From Eubacteriales bacterium (GTDB taxonomy: Bacteria; Bacillota; Clostridia; Acetivibrionales; STF1-152), in NCBI GenBank assembly GCA_028703215.1, contig JAQVNH010000049.1, forward strand, positions 1 to 7,242: 7,242 nt of DNA, given 5' to 3'. Shown one piece after another: positions 6,716-7,242 of the stretch; position 1 is the first letter of the stretch, and each line of letters begins with the position of its first letter. The notes beneath the pieces are model-generated. The model searched no databases, was not told where the DNA came from, and saw only the letters and a list, made by a program, of their open reading frames with translations. The position numbers and the translations under genes are program-made.

Positions 6716-6744
6716 ATTATATAACATGATTGCGCCATTTTCAC
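6716..6744 (-). promoter_or_regulatory. Sigma-A promoter of the nucleoside kinase-phosphatase unit
   Basis: GTGAAA (-35, 6739-6744, 4 of 6 consensus positions) and a perfect TATAAT (-10, 6716-6721) are 17 bp apart. Transcription would start near 6709, giving a leader of about 48 nt before the ATG at 6661. Confidence 0.6.
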
Positions 6745-6822
6745 GGCGAATATTAGAAAATCAGCTCTGAACAAGTTCCCGACTCGCTCCGGGTCAATAT
6801 CCCGATATGCATTCCGCCAGGA

Positions 6823-6851
6823 TTGAAATAACGCTCTGAATGTGGTAAACT
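6823..6851 (+). promoter_or_regulatory. Sigma-A promoter of the divergent lipoprotein gene
   Basis: TTGAAA (-35, 6823-6828, 5 of 6) and TAAACT (-10, 6846-6851, 4 of 6) are 17 bp apart. TGG immediately precedes the -10 and forms an extended -10 element. Transcription would start near 6858, about 33 nt before the ATG at 6891. The -35 boxes of the two divergent promoters are about 80 bp apart, and I see no clear operator between them. Confidence 0.5.
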
Positions 6852-6890
6852 TCGTATCTGTAAACATATTTTAGAAGAGGGACCTTACTT

Positions 6891-7242
6891 ATGAAAAAAC
6901 ATCTTAAAATTCTTCTCTTTTCACTTCTTTCAGCTGTGATTTTCTGTTTAAGCGCATGCTCTTCCGGCGGAAATACTGATGCGACTTCTTCCGCAGATTC
7001 TTCTTCAGGTTCTTCCACGGGGGATGTCGTGCCTTCTCAGACAACTTCTGCCACAGAGGAAGAAAAATCTCCATATCGCATATACATCTCCAGAAGCGCA
7101 TTCACGATGATTGTATTCTCGGAAAATGAAAACGGAGAATATACAAAAGCAGATTTCTATAGAGTTGCTCTCGGAAATGTTGAAAATGGCATTTATAAGA
7201 TCGAGGGCAAGGAACGCTGGCATGCTTTTGAAAATGGCAGGT
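6891..7242 (+). CDS. Lipoprotein precursor, probable L,D-transpeptidase (YkuD-like), cut by window edge
   Basis: The visible 117 residues begin with a lipoprotein signal: MKKHLK, a hydrophobic stretch (about 7-19), and the lipobox LSAC with the lipidated cysteine at C23. The mature protein would be anchored to the outer face of the cytoplasmic membrane. A low-complexity Ser/Thr/Gly/Asp linker follows (about 24-55), then EEEK and the start of a folded domain. YRIYISRSAFTMIVFSENE, followed by FYRVALG and GIYKIEGKERWHAFENG, resembles the first strands of clostridial YkuD-type L,D-transpeptidases, which cross-link or remodel peptidoglycan. The catalytic His and Cys would lie beyond the window, so this part is tentative. 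GAGGGA lies upstream of the ATG at a suitable distance. The gene runs divergently from the kinase unit and has its own promoter. Lipoprotein: high confidence. Transpeptidase: about 0.5. Confidence 0.82.
   Translation, partial: MKKHLKILLFSLLSAVIFCLSACSSGGNTDATSSADSSSGSSTGDVVPSQTTSATEEEKSPYRIYISRSAFTMIVFSENENGEYTKADFYRVALGNVENGIYKIEGKERWHAFENGR

Noticed and set aside
6679..6867. 62-codon minus-strand reading frame between the divergent genes
   Set aside because: It has no ribosome binding site, overlaps both predicted promoters and the kinase leader, and its translation resembles nothing I know.

Overview
The window looks like a piece of chromosome from a strictly anaerobic, low-to-moderate-GC Firmicute, most likely a clostridium. 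The evidence is a hydrogenase/transhydrogenase-type flavin-Fe-S operon, a TGS-domain nucleoside kinase typical of Firmicutes, strong AGGAGG-type ribosome binding sites, and a lipoprotein resembling clostridial L,D-transpeptidases. I see no mobile element, CRISPR array, rRNA or tRNA. The genus cannot be fixed from the sequence.

Region 1 (1-4101, minus strand) is a redox operon read right to left. A promoter and two tandem Rex-like operators (3985-4101) precede a NuoE/HydC-type [2Fe-2S] subunit with a GTG start (3432-3920). After an 83 bp gap comes a large fusion protein (253-3348) made of a thioredoxin-like [2Fe-2S] domain, a NuoF/HydB NADH-FMN module and a GltD/NfnB-like FAD-NADPH module. One base later, and translationally coupled, begins a protein with a plant-type [2Fe-2S] domain (1-251), cut by the window edge, that resembles the N-terminus of HydA or NuoG. 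Together these look like a soluble flavin-based electron-bifurcating complex. The NuoF module should handle NADH, the GltD-like module NADPH, and the truncated subunit ferredoxin or hydrogen. The missing part of the last gene decides between a HydABC-type [FeFe]-hydrogenase and a Stn (Sporomusa-type Nfn)-like transhydrogenase.

Region 2 (4098-6744, minus strand) is a two-gene unit with its own promoter. It holds a TGS/ThrRS-like-domain nucleoside (uridine) kinase family protein, whose start I place at 6661, and a Cof-type HAD-IIB phosphatase 47 bp downstream. I see no convincing terminator between this unit and the redox operon, and the redox promoter's -35 box overlaps the phosphatase stop codon, so some read-through is possible.

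Region 3 (6823-7242, plus strand) is divergent. A promoter with an extended -10 drives a lipoprotein precursor cut by the right edge. It has a clear lipobox, a Ser/Thr-rich linker and then the start of what looks like an L,D-transpeptidase (YkuD-like) domain. The most interesting points are the NuoF-GltD fusion and the tandem redox-sensor operators in front of it. I found nothing that I would call a wholly new system.
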